Shown: positions 10,394 through 22,493 of the stretch, piece after piece
How positions within the stretch are numbered: the stretch's first letter is position 1
Layout: every line of letters starts with the position of its first letter
From: Voacanga thouarsii
Taxonomy: Eukaryota; Streptophyta; Magnoliopsida; Gentianales; Apocynaceae
Assembly: GCA_026120185.1 (NCBI GenBank)
Contig: JANUWF010001224.1
Location: 1,488,001 to 1,552,000 of the forward strand
Length of the DNA: 64,000 bases
Reading direction: 5' to 3'
The notes under the pieces: generated by a model
What the model saw: only the letters and a program-made list of their open reading frames with translations
Told to the model about the DNA's origin: nothing
Database searches by the model: none
Program-made: the position numbers and the translations under genes

Positions 10394-11725
10394 TTATGTT
10401 TTAAGTAAGGATTTGAATTCTTTATAGAAGAACTCCTTGAAATTTTCCATATGAGAGTATTGAAAACACAAATCAAAAGCTACAGATCCATCCTCCCCAT
10501 GTCCAGGAAGGATAAAGCAATCGCCATCACTGTCATGTGTTCCTGGACACATGTAAAGCTCTTTTCCCCACCCAAAATCAAGATCATACAATGGAAGAGT
10601 CACCCAGCTGACAACTGCAAGATTTGGATTGCCGTAGAAAGGTCCTTCATGATGCCTAAATGCATAAAGATCTTGAAATCGCGATAAATCATCTTGATTC
10701 TCCATACAATTAATGGCAGAATGCACATACTCATTTGTTTGCAACGTAGCTCAATGGTTGAGATAGTAGCTCACCTGAGAATCCTGATACGACCACATAG
10801 ATGACTACATTGCCGTAGTAACAGCGAGGCAATGGTGGTTGCATTTGTTTGCGGAGATCAAGAGTAATGCCTAGAGAAGTTGGTTGTTCTGGTATCAGCT
10901 TTCTTGCCTTGCAGGCACATCTCCACGTATGTGTGGTTATGACCTCATAACGGGTAACGGGTATAAGGAGTTCCCGTACTTGCCTTTCTACCAGCATTAG
11001 CTTTGTTCTTCGGGGACTGGATTTGATGTTTTGTTAGTTTCAATACAACAGTTGATGTTGCCTTTTTCCTTTCAGCCTCATTGCTTGATTGTCTGATCGG
11101 AACTGGTGGGAGATTGTATTGTTTGTGCCCAAATGGGGATGAAAAGCCCTGGTGATTGTCCAGCTCCGAAAACCTTATGATCAAAGAAAAGGATAGCTTC
11201 CAATGGTTCACCGTGTACAATTCTTGCCCACTCAGAGTTGAAATGTGCAGCAGTCTGTCCATCAACAATAGCATGTGAAGTAGTCAAGCTGAGACAAACG
11301 CCTTCACATTGAAACTTGGTGAGCTGCACATACAACAAGGAAAGATCTTCAAGAGTAGTAGTTTTGTAGTCTATACACGGAAAGAGGTGATGGAACTTTG
11401 GAGATGACAAGAAATCGGCCGGATAAGCTATTATTGCATCAGACTAGGCTTCTATGAGTTGAACTCCAGCAACATTGCAGTCTATTTCTAGTCGACCTCC
11501 TCCTAGGCAACGTAGACGGCCTGCTAGAGGATAAAAATGGACCAATGCGTTGCTTAAGGAGCCCTCGAGGACTCTGATTATGGCGTCTTCTGGTTTAAGC
11601 CAATGCGGTTTAGGCTTGTAAAAGTAGATGGTTGGTACATGCATTATGCAACAAATTTGATCCCTTACCGATAACGGGAAACAACTTTGAAATGTTGGCT
11701 ATGTGGGTTTCACTAATCAAGAATT
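10394..11725 (-). pseudogene. BAHD acyltransferase pseudogene (HCT/SHT-like)
   Basis: Reading the minus strand, successive frames give a nearly full-length BAHD protein (family length about 430-450 aa). An N-terminal block ([20 protein letters not shown]) is followed by the PLAGRL motif. The catalytic HxxxD is present as SHAIVDG (His codon near 11275, Asp near 11263). A central TRYEVITTHTWRCACKAR block comes next, and the structural DFGWG is at about 10565-10579. BAHD enzymes transfer acyl groups from CoA thioesters to alcohols or amines in the cytosol; likeness to hydroxycinnamoyl transferases is inferred from these blocks. Damage: an in-frame TAG near 11443, frameshifts near 11150, 10985 and 10735, and a disrupted start (an ETHIA-like segment in another frame near 11725). 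The key residues survive, so decay is fairly recent. No function is expected. Confidence 0.85.
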
Positions 11726-12347
11726 CTTCAAAGTGATCTTTATATCTTTATCTATTTTTCTGTTAAGAGAAATAGAAAAAAGACGATTCTATACTCAGAA
11801 AAGTTAAATTCGTACAAAATTATTATTTGAAATGTAATATTTTGATCACTCTTATCTTGTTACCTTAACTTTAGAGAATGATAAAAAATATCTAAAATTT
11901 ATTAAATTCTTACATTTAATTTGATTTGTTGATAGGAAAGACAATTTCATGACTTTAGCAGGTCTTCAAGAATCAAAGAATTTCAGTTAATCTTGTATTT
12001 GTGGTCTCCTTCCTTGTGCCCTCCTCCCATGTGGTGAGTCTCCTCTATCTTGTGAATGATTCCTGACATTTTCTCAGAATTTCAAAAGCAAACTCTAGTT
12101 CGAATGAGAATAAGACGATCAATTTCAGTAGTGTTTTGATCTGGTGAGATAGATAAAAAATGGACGAGGAGTGGAGAGCTTTTATAGAATTTAATTGGGT
12201 GAGAGAAGAGCCGATAAGGTTACACGTGCTGCTAAACCAAAGATTTACAGGTCTGACCATCTGGGGCCATTCTAATCAATTGTCCACTTGGGCGTGCCTC
12301 GGCTCGTGCTATTTTGTTACGTGTGGATACTGTGTTTTTGCCGAGGT
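11726..12347. other. spacer, no gene
   Basis: Upstream of the acyltransferase relic. The open frames at 12045-12405 have no recognisable domain. Nothing else is supported. Confidence 0.35.
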
Positions 12348-12355
12348 ATATGGGC

Positions 12356-13577
12356 TAGGGGTGGCAATCGTGTCGTGTTCGGGTTGGCGGGTCGTGTCAA
12401 CTTAAGATAATTACACTTGACAGGTCAACCCGAACACGACCCGATTAATAAACGTGTCGTGTCGTGTCAACCCATTTATTTTCGTGTCGTGTTCGTGTTA
12501 TAAAACGGGTTGACACGACATGACACGATTAGATACAAAAATTAAATAGATAATTACTAAATTCGTCAACCCGAATACCTACTAAACCCGCCAATTTGTG
12601 CACCATTACACAAAAATTTTGAAAAAATCAAATCAAATTATATAAAATTAAAAAACTAATAAAATAGTCCGTAAAGTTATAAATAACCAATAAAATAACA
12701 AACCATCCTGCTAAATATTTAGAGATCATAATAAATTCATAAGATTTAATCTTAAAAATCTAAACAAATGTAATTTTACAATAAAATTGGATTATTCAAG
12801 AAATTATTTTCTCTAGATATTTAGAACAATAATTTTGTCGTATCATGCCAGGAATTTTAAAGAGCAAATGGAGAGCAAAAAACGAGCACGAAAGGAAGGC
12901 TTGTCCTTGTAGGGTGTAATTCAAATTGTCTTTGTCCCAATGTCAGAAATAGCATAGTATACGAATTGGTCAATCGATGCTGAGTGAACCTTATCCTTTG
13001 GTAAATGCACCACACGAGCTTCTTTTCATTCTATATTCGATTCGGCCTGTAGGCATATTACATACGTTATTTCTTAAAAGTCTAACATTCCCTTTTAAAC
13101 TTGCGTAAGGTCGTTGCTTACCAACTCGTACTAATATTATTATTATAGATACTAAATAATAATTAATTAAGAATGATTCATTTACTATATATCAAGCAAA
13201 TAACCACATTAACATCATTTATTTTCTTTAAGATGTCTCATATAATTAAACAAAATAGACACACAAACAATTTAATTAATTCATATAATAAAATTTAATT
13301 CAATTAATTCATGTAAAAAATTAAATTATCTAATTTTCTATAGTAAAATTTGTAGGGTATTACAAAAAGTATTAAATATAAATATTAAAAAAAATTAAAC
13401 GGGTTCGCGGGTTGAAACGGGTTAAAACAGGTTGAACCCATTTATGACCTGTACACGTTTAAAGTTAAACGGGTCGACCTGTTTCGACCCGAACCCGCGA
13501 AACCCCAACCCTAACCCGCTATAACCGTGTCGTGTTCGTGTCGTGTTGGCGTGTCGTGTTTAATATTGCCGCCCCTA
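12356..13577. mobile_element. non-autonomous hAT transposon, 1222 bp
   Basis: The ends are imperfect terminal inverted repeats: TAGGGGTGGCAAT at the left and ATTGCCGCCCCTA at the right (12 of 13 pairs match). They are flanked by a perfect 8-bp target duplication ATATGGGC at 12348-12355 and 13578-13585. An 8-bp duplication with TAGGGGTGGCAA-type ends is characteristic of hAT elements. Subterminal regions are GC-rich with many CGTGTCGTG and ACGGGTTGAC units in both orientations, likely transposase binding sites. The AT-rich core has no transposase, so movement needed an enzyme in trans. The 12.84-13.1 kb part differs in composition from the rest of the core and could be captured DNA, but I recognise no gene in it. 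Confidence 0.93.
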
Positions 13578-13585
13578 ATATGGGC

Positions 13586-14178
13586 TCTTTTATTAGAAGG
13601 ACCGCGGTGCCTCTTTGTTTCAATAGAATTAAAAAGAAAAGTTATTCAGAAAAAAAAAAAAAAGAAAGTTGAAAGGAGCATGTCTGGGTACGGGCATATG
13701 GACTTGCGCGGCCATTTGACGGTCCAGATGAAAAATAACAAAAATTCAACGTGCGAGAAGGTGGTCGCGTATAAATTTTTTTTAATAGACGTTTTGATGT
13801 TCATGTAATCGTGTGAAATGTTCATATAATTGTGTGAAATGTTCATGTGAATTCAAATGACCGCACAAGTTGTAATACCACAACTTGCGCGGCCCCGAAT
13901 CCTGGGTACGGTCTCTTGGCCCGCATGTGGAATACTATAGTAATTGTCATCCATGTGTAATGCTATTTCTATTTTAAATTGAATATATAATTTTGATATT
14001 GATGTTTTTAAAAAAATAAATAAAAAAATAAATTTTTTATTTGAATACTCAAAACTAACTTCTTGACTAGTGGATATAAATTTTACTAACACAAGGATTT
14101 TTTCCTTTAGATCTATTTAATAATTCTGTTAAATGTTTTAAAATTAATTAATTAATCATATTTGATATTATATATATA

Positions 14179-14216
<38 letters not shown>

Positions 14217-14913
14217 GTGTTTAGTTAGTTTAATGTATTTAAAAATATATTCTTATTATCATTAAGTTTATTAAAATAATATAAATTTTAAATGAAACGA
14301 AAGTTATTTAAGTTTGAAGTATAAATATAATAGATATTTATCTAATTATAAGTATTATTTTTTATCTAATCAAATATAGTGTAAGATGAATTTTAATTAA
14401 TTCATATTTTAACTTCAAATTTCAATATTTAAATTTCAAATTTATCAAACGAATCCTTAGTCTATTTAACTAGAAAAGAATATAATTCTTTAGTCTAAAT
14501 TTGAGTATCTCATTATATCTTGGTATAGAAATTTAATATAACTTTTGGCTATAAATAAATTACGGCATTATTTTTATTAATTAATCCAAGTTTTGGCTAT
14601 CTTCAATCCAACTTTCTGGTTTCATTCTGACTTGATAGCGTAAGTTCTCTAGTCTTTACTATTAGGTAGGATCTCTTGACTTTTCTAAAGAGTCTATCCA
14701 TGGAAACTACACGGAACATAATTCTATATTACTCGTTCAAAAAATTAAACATTCAATTATGATAGAAAAATTCAACATTCAATTAGTATCCAATCAATTG
14801 CCAGTTAACTAAAGCTTCAGCTTCCACACCACTAACTACTCAATCAATACAACATCTCTAGCAAATTTTGTGTTTCTTTGTTTATCTCCTTTGCTTAACC
14901 TATTCTGGTGAAT
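13586..14913. other. AT-rich region with short tandem repeats; no gene
   Basis: Contains a poly-A tract (about 13650), three tandem copies of a roughly 21-bp unit around GTTCATGTAATCGTGTGAAAT (13798-13850), a repeated TTGCGCGGCC (13705-13716 and 13885-13895), and a (TA)n array at about 14168-14212. The last 100 bp carry plausible promoter and leader sequence for the receptor relic that follows, but no motif stands out. Confidence 0.5.
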
Positions 14914-15342
14914 ATGGCTGCAATTTTCATGTCCCTTCTTCTTCTCTTTCTATTGTTCCTTGGAACTGTTACTTCATTTGGACTCAAGAAATGTGAGTAC
15001 CAGTTCAACTGTGGGGTTGCTCTTGATCTGAGCTCACTTGCGAGCAGAATTGCACCGTATGGCAGTCAGGCTACAACAAATATTTTGTAGAAGCTATTGA
15101 TAATGAACATGAAAAAAATTCATTTTTCGTCTCATCCAGGGATGCATAAGGTTAATTGCTACCCTTATCAACCTCTCTCATTCTTCTAGAGATTTTATAG
15201 TCCTTTTGAGCTGTAAAAGTCCAGTCCGAAATCCATATTTTGTGGATACTGCTCCTTGCATAACTGCAGAGGAATTTTCAGGCATCTTCAATTACTCGAC
15301 AGAAGAACACAGTTACTCGTATGCACTCATCGGCAATGAAGA
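14914..15342 (+). pseudogene. LRK10-like / WAK-type receptor ectodomain, truncated relic
   Basis: The start gives MAAIFMSLLLLFLLFLGTVT, a clean signal peptide, then FGLKKCEYQFNCG, matching the Cys-x-FxCG opening of galacturonan-binding (GUB_WAK) ectodomains. In other frames the order continues correctly: ELTCEQNCTVWQSGYNKYFV and AIDNE, then SRDFIVLLSCKSPVRNPYFV, DTAPCI and YSYALIGNE. These are the Cys-rich blocks of leaf-rust-kinase-10-like receptors, which in intact form sit in the plasma membrane with a cytosolic kinase. Here the segment between the first Cys block and ELTC is missing, there are at least two frameshifts, and a copia LTR begins at 15343. No transmembrane or kinase part follows in the window. 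Family call is good; exact subfamily is uncertain. Confidence 0.75.
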
Positions 15343-15905
15343 TGTTGAGAAAATAAAGAAGACCAAAAGATAAGTTAATTAATTTTATTAACCAAGAAGA
15401 CTCACAATATTTTACAAGAAAAAGAAACCTCACAAAATATTTTTCCACTAAAAAACCAAATTTTCCTCACACCACCACTAAAATATTTTTCTCACAATAT
15501 TTTAGTGCTCTTCAAGTTACTCCTAACACTTCACACACACCACACATCACCTTTTTCACTTCGCTTTCATTATTCACACAAAAATGACTTTGTGATGCCA
15601 TACTTATAGATAAATGAAACAGATTTTCATTACTCACACGAAAATAGAAAATTCTTGTTTTGTTCTTTGTCAAAAAAGGCTGAAAAGGTTCTTAAATTTT
15701 AGCTGTAAATTGCACCAGATTTTTCTCCATGTTGCAACCAGTGATTGTAGATTCTTGGGCTGTTGGAAGCTTCATGAGTTTTCTCCAATGGCGGCTACAA
15801 GTTGTTGGTCCCAGCAGGTTCTTCAATGGCTGTGGAATTCCTGCTGCAAATTGCAGCTTCTAGTTTCTTCTCCATGGCAGTGAAATAGTCATTGCTTTCT
15901 CAATA
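15343..15905 (-). mobile_element. copia 3' LTR
   Basis: On the plus strand it begins TGTTGAGAAA and ends TTTCTCAATA, giving the short inverted termini expected of an LTR (one end has TG mutated to TA). It abuts the polypurine tract on the side facing pol. It has no coding content; minus-strand TATTTT-rich sequence near 15480 may form part of the promoter or poly(A) region. The insertion truncates the receptor relic at 15342. The matching 5' LTR is missing, so its target duplication cannot be tested. Confidence 0.7.
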
Positions 15906-15916
15906 CTCTCCCTCAA
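15906..15916 (-). other. copia polypurine tract
   Basis: Minus-strand TTGAGGGAGAG directly before the LTR. It primes plus-strand DNA synthesis in the element life cycle and overlaps the last pol codons (KQSLREG). Confidence 0.7.
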
Positions 15917-18900
15917 TGACTGTTTTCTTAGTACTTCTCGTGAAATTATTCCAAGTTGTCTTTGAAATTCTTCGAGCTTTGCTCCATTGAGACCTATGGT
16001 GAAAATATCTGCAATTTATTCTTCAATCTTCAGGTGCTTCATTTCAATTTGACCGTATAATACATTCTCTCGCACAAAGTGATATTGAACCTCCACGTGC
16101 TTTGTTATTGCATAGAATACTGGATTTTTTCTAAGCATCTTGCCAATTGATTGTCACAATATAATTGAACTGTCTGCTGAAAATCTTCCAAGAGTTGTAG
16201 TAGCCTCGAACATTCTTGAGCTCCCATTGCTGCAGCATAATATTCTTCCTCCGTGCTAGATAGTGATACTGTTGGTTGTCTCTTACTGCACATTGAAACA
16301 GCTCTAGATCCAAGGCTAAAAGCACATCTAGTATTTGTTCGTCGTGTGTCGTAATCACCAGTGCAGTCGGCATCACAATATCCTATCATTTGAGATGTAT
16401 CTGTCTTTTTATATAGCAAGCCATAGTCTATAGTACCTTTAACATGCCTTAGTATCCTTTTTACTGTATCAAGATATGGCTTCCTCAATGTTTGCATGAA
16501 TCAGCTTATACTCCAACTGCATATAAGATATCTTGCCTCGTTAGTGTTAGGTAGATTAAACTACTCATTAACTGTTAATACATTATTCCACCTTCAAGTT
16601 CGTTTTCTTCAGTTGAACATAATCGAGCATTTACTTCCATTGGAGTAGAGGTTGGTTTGCAGTCAAGCATGCCATATTTTTGTAGAAGATCCTGTGCATA
16701 CTTCTGTTGCCATAAAAATATCCCGTTAGTCACTTGTTCTATCTCTAAGCCAAGAAAATGCTTCAATTCTCCAAGCTCCTTCATCTGGAAGCGAATTGAG
16801 AGATTTCATCTAATTTATTCAAACTCTCTTTATCATCTCCAGTAATGATTAGATCGTCCAGGTACACGGAGTATTATGGCTATCTTTCCTTCTCGAGCTT
16901 TAACAAACAAACTTAAATCAACTGGTGCCATCGAATATCCATTCTCAATTAGGGATTCTGTAATTTTCTCATACAATGCTCGCGGTTCTTGCTTCAATCC
17001 ATAAAGTGCTTTATTAAGTTTACACACATACTCTGGGTGTACCTTATTCTCAAACCCTTGTGGTTGTTGCATGCATATGTCTTAATTGAGTTCTCCATGG
17101 AGGAATGCATTTTTCATATCTATCTGCCATAACTTCCATGACTTGTGTGCAACTAAGGCAAGTAATACTCAAACTGTGGTGATCTTTGCCACTGGACTGA
17201 ATGTCTCGTCATAATTTAACCCATACATTTGTGAGAAACCTCATGTCACCAGTCATGCTTTATATCTATCAATCGATCCATCTGGCTAGGTTTTCAATTC
17301 GTACAGTTATTTGCAAGAGATGGGTTGTATATTCCTCGGCCTTGGCACTAATCTCTATGTCTCATTTTGCTTTAGTGCTTGTATTTCTTCTTCCATCGTC
17401 TTTCTCCATTCCTTATGTTTGGATGCCTCTTCGTATGTGTCTAGCTCTCTTTTAGTATTCTCATCAATGCTACGTTTGCATATTTTGGATTGGGTCTTTG
17501 TTGTCGAGTGAAGCTCTAAAGTTGTGGCCGCGCCTCTTCTTCTTTGTCTATTTCTTCATATTAAATGGGCCTTTAATCTTCTGTAGTTTTATGTACTCTT
17601 GTCTGCCATGGACTCTTCAATTTGCTTGATGGTGATTCTTTGTCACCCTCTTCAGATGTTTCAGAAGTCAAATGATTTTCTTTTTGTTCTTCTAGCTTTT
17701 TCACCGATTCTTCTAAGATTTCTTCAAATTGTGGTAGCTTCTCGGCCTAAGATGACCTTGTGATGATGCTTTATCAAATATAACATTTCTAGATGTATAA
17801 CATCTACCTATGTTAGGATTATAACAAATCCATCCCTTTTGTCTGGAATTGTACCCGACAAAGATGTAGCGAATTGCCTTCTTTTCGAACTTGCTCCTTA
17901 AATGATCGGGTACCAATACGTAGCATACATACTTGAAAACTAAAAAATGAGCTACAATAGGTTTCTTCTTCCATAGTTTCTTGTAAGGTGAGATCATTCT
18001 AAGCTTTGCTTGTGGTAAGCGATTTGTGATATATACTGCTATCTTCATACATGTTGCCCAGAATCGTGGTTGAACGTTCTTGGCATGGAGCATACTTCTA
18101 CACGTCTCTGCAAGATATCGATTCTATCTTTTCGCAACTCCATTCTGTTGTGGAGTATTTGGACATGTCAACTTTCGTCGAATCTTATTTTGTTTTAGGA
18201 ACTTTGTAAACTCCTTTGACATGTATTTTCCACCGTTATCTATCCAAAGGCACTTTATTTCATAGCTAGTTTCACTTTCTGCTTTCTCCTTGAATGCCTT
18301 GAATTTTGTTAAGGCTTTGGGCTTTTCTTTCAAGAAATTAATCCAGATATATCGAGAATAGTCATCAATAAAAGTTATCATGTAATGGAAACCACTTGCC
18401 GATGGCTGCTTTATTGGGCCAAAGACATCTGAGTAAACCAGCTCCAAAAGTTCCTTGGCTCTAAACTTTCATGTGGTAGTTGATGTGCTTTACCATAGTG
18501 ATAACCATCACAAACTATGTTATCTCAAACCTCCAACTATGGCAAACCCTTTAGCATTAACTTCTTCATCATTACTTTTAGTCTGGTATAGCTTACGTGT
18601 CCCAATCTTGCATGCCACAAATTTGGTGTCTTGTTCCTTTTAGTCTTATTTATGTATGTTGTTTCTACTAACATTATATAAATAGACTCTAATCTTTGTT
18701 CTTCCATAATTGGTTCTCCTTCAAGCTTTAAGCGACGATGCACCTTCACGTTGTCTGGGCTGAATATGACATAGTTCCTTGCTGAAGCTAATTGTGATAC
18801 TGATAGTAGGTTTTTTTTTTCATACTTGGCACGTGCTACTCACTATCTAACTTCACTTTTGTAGAGTTGAATCATGGTACTACTAGAGCTTTGCCAATAT

Positions 18901-18935
18901 GTGTTATTAGCATCTTAGAGTTATGGTTACCATGA
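15917..18935 (-). pseudogene. Ty1/copia pol polyprotein relic
   Basis: Order on the minus strand: post-protease segment; GAG-pre-integrase (LWHARLGHVS, about 18640); integrase core (VYSDVFGP, then IDNGGKYM, 18124-18447); reverse transcriptase (YGLKQEPRALYEK, about 16975); the YLDD active site (near 16862, YVDD in most copia); RNase H (SLSSTEEEYYAAAMGAQE, about 16240). This Gag-Pol order is diagnostic of copia. Gag and most of the protease are missing because a CACTA terminus lies at 18937. Damage is extensive: the integrase motif that normally reads GVAERKNR here reads GVAKR followed by a stop, so the third catalytic acid is Lys; many frameshifts are present. It cannot be active. Minus-strand orientation matches the adjacent LTR and polypurine tract. 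Confidence 0.9.
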
Positions 18936-18936
18936 C

Positions 18937-19449
18937 TTGTCATTAAAAATAATCAACCGTCGCAAAACCTCCACAAATTTACGAGGGTTTTGTAATGGAT
19001 AGCCACGAACCATCGCATCGCAAAACCCTCGCAAATTAGCGAGGGTTTTGTGACGGTTCACTAATTACACTTTTCCCTTTTGTATTTTTTAAAATATAAA
19101 AAGTCTGTTACAAAATCATCCTCAATTGAGAGGATTTTGCGATGGTTGTAACAATTTTATTTTTTGTTTAAATATTTTATTCTTAAAAAAAAATTAACCG
19201 TCGCAAAACCCTTACTAATTTGCGAGGGCATTCTAGCCGTCGCAATACCCTCACAAATGGGAAGGGTTTTGCTCCGAATTACGATAGCTATTTTGACCGT
19301 CGCAAAACCGTCACAAATTGCAAGGATTTTGCGGTGGTTTTGGTCAACTGGCGAGTTCATCAATTGTCGTCGCAAAACTATCGCTAATTAGCGACGGTAT
19401 TGTATCTGTCGCAAAAAATTTGTCGCAAATGATGATTTTTCCTGTAGTG
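18937..19449. mobile_element. CACTA terminal region, CCGTCGCAAAACC type
   Basis: About ten units of CCGTCGCAAAACCCTCGCAA and its inverse occur in both orientations, and the right end is TTTTTCCTGTAGTG at 19436-19449, the complement of a CACTACAGGAAAAA terminus. The left end (CATTAAAAATAATCA, about 18942) could be a decayed copy of the same terminus, which would make this a roughly 510-bp non-autonomous element. The flanks differ (copia at left, Athila-like LTR at right) and no 3-bp duplication is evident, so a truncated larger element is equally possible. Confidence 0.7.
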
Positions 19450-20623
19450 GAAAACAAGAATACTACTTCAAGACCAATTAAGTAACTACCAAATTCTTAT
19501 GCATATGTTATAAGATCCAATTAAGAAACTCATCATAAAAGATAATTATCATAAGCAATTGGTTTTGGAGGACTTTTCTTAGCAAATTAAATCCCTTATC
19601 CTTGTAAAAGTAGATTAACCTATTTTAGCTATTTAAATTAATTCGTAATCCAATTTCTAACATAACCTAACTTGATTAACTTTTTCTTAAGGATGTTAAT
19701 TCTTCAATTAATCTACATCTTAATTAAAAACAACATTGATCAATATAAGAAGCATCACCAACATTAAATCACATACCTAGTTAACCTCGAAAATATACAA
19801 CTTGAGTATTACATGATTCTCTATAACCTAGTCAAGCCAGTTAGCCTCAAAATCTAACTAAATAATAGATGTTACTTAGACAAATCAATCAAAAGATCAA
19901 TTATCTTAGCAATGCGATAATGCAAATTAAAAGGTTATTAGCTATACACAATTAGGTCAAGTATAATTGATAAGAATGAAATCCGAAATTGCCTAAATAC
20001 TCAAAAGACTATCTCAACATGATCAAAGATAAAATCTTCAATACATAAATCTCAAAATTTCAAAATCAAAATCAAAACATAGCCTAAAAACATGAAAGAT
20101 TCTTAACTGTTTGAATACAAAAAAAAAAAAAAAAAAAGTAAAAAAACTAATAACATTGGAAACAAGGTAGAAATAAGAGAACGTTTGAAAGATAAAACTT
20201 GGTTTGCCCATAATCTCTAGTTCTTCTTGCTTCTGGATTTCTTTTCTTCCTTTGAGCCTTTCTTGATTCCTTTTTCCAAAGAAAAATGAAAAAATAGTGT
20301 AGAATATGTTGGATTCTAATTTAGGTCATCTAAAAGGCCTTTAAATAGCCTCCAAACCATTTCAGGGTTGAACTAGGAGTTATAAACTGCCTTTGGATCA
20401 ACTTTGCAACTTTCCAAAGCCATTTGGATATCAGCACGACATGTTGCATGATTGTGCTCCTAGTCGTGCAACATTCTATGCCAAATTTCCTTACTTCTAG
20501 TATGACCATCCGTGTGGTAGTATAGGTTTGCACGGACATCTATTCGGTGTAGACTTAAAATTTTCTTCTCTGCATAACAACTTCTAAGGGTGCTCAATTT
20601 CCCCTGTTCAGCACGGCCATGCC
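19450..20623 (-). mobile_element. Athila-like LTR fragment, family C copy 1
   Basis: Bases 19460-20140 align well with 30745-31390 (shared landmarks CCAAATTCTTATGCATATG, AAAAGTAGATTAAC and AAACATGAAAGATTCTTAA). The second copy ends at a primer binding site with gag behind it on the minus strand, which defines both as LTR. The remaining 20150-20623 is unique U3-like sequence with GC-richer paired motifs (GCACGAC and AGTCGTGC near 20434-20456; GCACGGCCATGCC near 20611). Cut at left by the CACTA terminus and at right by another LTR. Confidence 0.65.
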
Positions 20624-22478
20624 TGATGCGTCTTTTTGAGTATTGAAAATATTAACAACAAGGGTCACAATTAATTAAATTTTAAATAAAATTCTAAATA
20701 CTAAAGTTTCATTTGGACAAGTATACTTATTATGTAGTATAGAAAATATCAAATATTGAATCTAAGAAAATTTAGCTCCTACCTTATTTACTCTAATCTT
20801 TATTATTTAGTTGGTAAAATAAAAAGATAAAATAATTAGCCGATAACCTAATATACTAGAGAATAGATAAAGTTCACACAAGAGTCATAAGGATTTTCAA
20901 GGAGTAAGAATAAGGAGAAAAAACATGTAAAGAAGAAATCACTCCAAATCTATGTCAAGTAGAGAACACCCCCAAGATTATCAATTCCCAATTCATGTAC
21001 CAGCATGACTTTCGAAGATGAATTCACTCCCTTTCGAGTTACAAAATTCCTATTATTAGCTAATTAAAGAGTATCTCTACCTCTCTAATTAAATCTAAGA
21101 AGCATTAAGAATTAACTTAATTAAAAAAAATAACTAAAGTCCCTACCTCTAGGTAACACTAAAGTCTTTCTTGTGGAAGAAACAATATTCCTATCTCTAG
21201 GTGATACTAATTCTTTAAAATCGAAAAGCAATAAAATCTCTATCTCTAGGTATTATATAACCTTTTTAATCACAATATTTTAATCTTTCAACCTCTCTTT
21301 CAAGTTATTTGATAACTAACAAATATTAAATCAATCAATTTAGAATAACTAATTCAATTCAATAAAATCAAGTAATCAAATACCTAAGATAGAAATCAAT
21401 AGATCCAAAAGAAATCCAATCCAAGAACATAAAACTAGAATTCATCCCTCAATCAGAATTAAAATATATGAATTAAAATTGTCAATAGATTACAAAGAAA
21501 AAGGAAATAATCCACTTATACATAAAAAAGTTTCAATCTTCTTCATTGAAATAATCTTCTTAAGCGACCTCCTCTTCTTCTCCTTGTTCTCCCTTGATCT
21601 TCCTTCTCTTGATGTTTCCTTGAGTTCTCTAAGAGTTTTTTAAGGGTTTTATTCAAGCCTCAAAGACTAACTACTTAAAGTTCTACTATTATCTTGTTTA
21701 TATAGGAGTTTTTGTTGTTAAAATCACTTGAAAAGTAATTTTCCACACCAAATTGTCGAAACCCGTTGGCCCCAGCTGCTCCCAAGCAGCCAGTGCTTAC
21801 TCCTTTCTATTTTTGCGCGTTTTGATAGTAAGTAGCTGGTGGGGGATGCCGTATAGCAGCCAGGGCCGGCTTCTTGTTGTCTTGGTTCAAAAAATGCTTC
21901 ATTTGGTCTTTTTTTCGAGCAAAAATTTGGCTGAAGTAGGTTCCTATGCACCAATAAACATTGGTGGCATTTTTTTTGGCTCTTTTTTAAACCCTTTTTT
22001 GACAATTTTTCATCATCTTTTCTTGTACCTTTTAATTCCACAAATCCTACACAAAAGATGGTAACACGGTGGGAATCAATAGTAATCTAAACTTGAAATT
22101 ATAACGAATATGGCATAAATGACTTATAATATATAGTCTAAATTAAATTTATTAGTGCCACATGCTATGGACGGCTCTTGAAACTTTGTTTTTGCTTTGT
22201 TTAGCATGGTTTAATGCATGCCATGCACAATCTTATGCACATGCATTGAAAAACTTTTAAAACATATTTAAATAACATTTGAAGGTCACCTTGATCATCC
22301 GACAACCTTTCTTGTGTGAAAATACATCATTTTACCCCTTGCTTCACTCATTTTTCACCAAAGTGACCTAAAAATGCACTAACGCATAAAATGAGTAGAA
22401 ACTATCCATATTCACACAAAAGAGTGTACAAAAGCTATGTAAAAGGGTTATAAAAATCTGATAATGTTATGCTTAACA
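20624..22478 (-). mobile_element. Athila-like 3' LTR, copy B2 (1855 bp)
   Basis: On the minus strand it starts TGTTAAGCATAAC (22478) and ends AGACGCATCA (20624), giving TG...CA boundaries. It is directly preceded by a polypurine tract at 22479-22493. It shares its body with copy B1 (2.7-3.8 kb) and carries the LTR landmarks CTATCTCTAGGT (repeated three times between 21144 and 21250) and CTCTCTTT. A GC-rich patch with CCAGCTGC and CAGGGCCGGC lies at 21765-21880. Confidence 0.65.
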
Positions 22479-22493
22479 AATTCCCCCCACATT
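22479..22493 (-). other. polypurine tract of B2 element
   Basis: Minus strand AATGTGGGGGGAATT, immediately before the LTR start. The G-run embedded in AATGTGGGGG matches the Athila-type polypurine tract seen elsewhere in the window. Confidence 0.65.
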
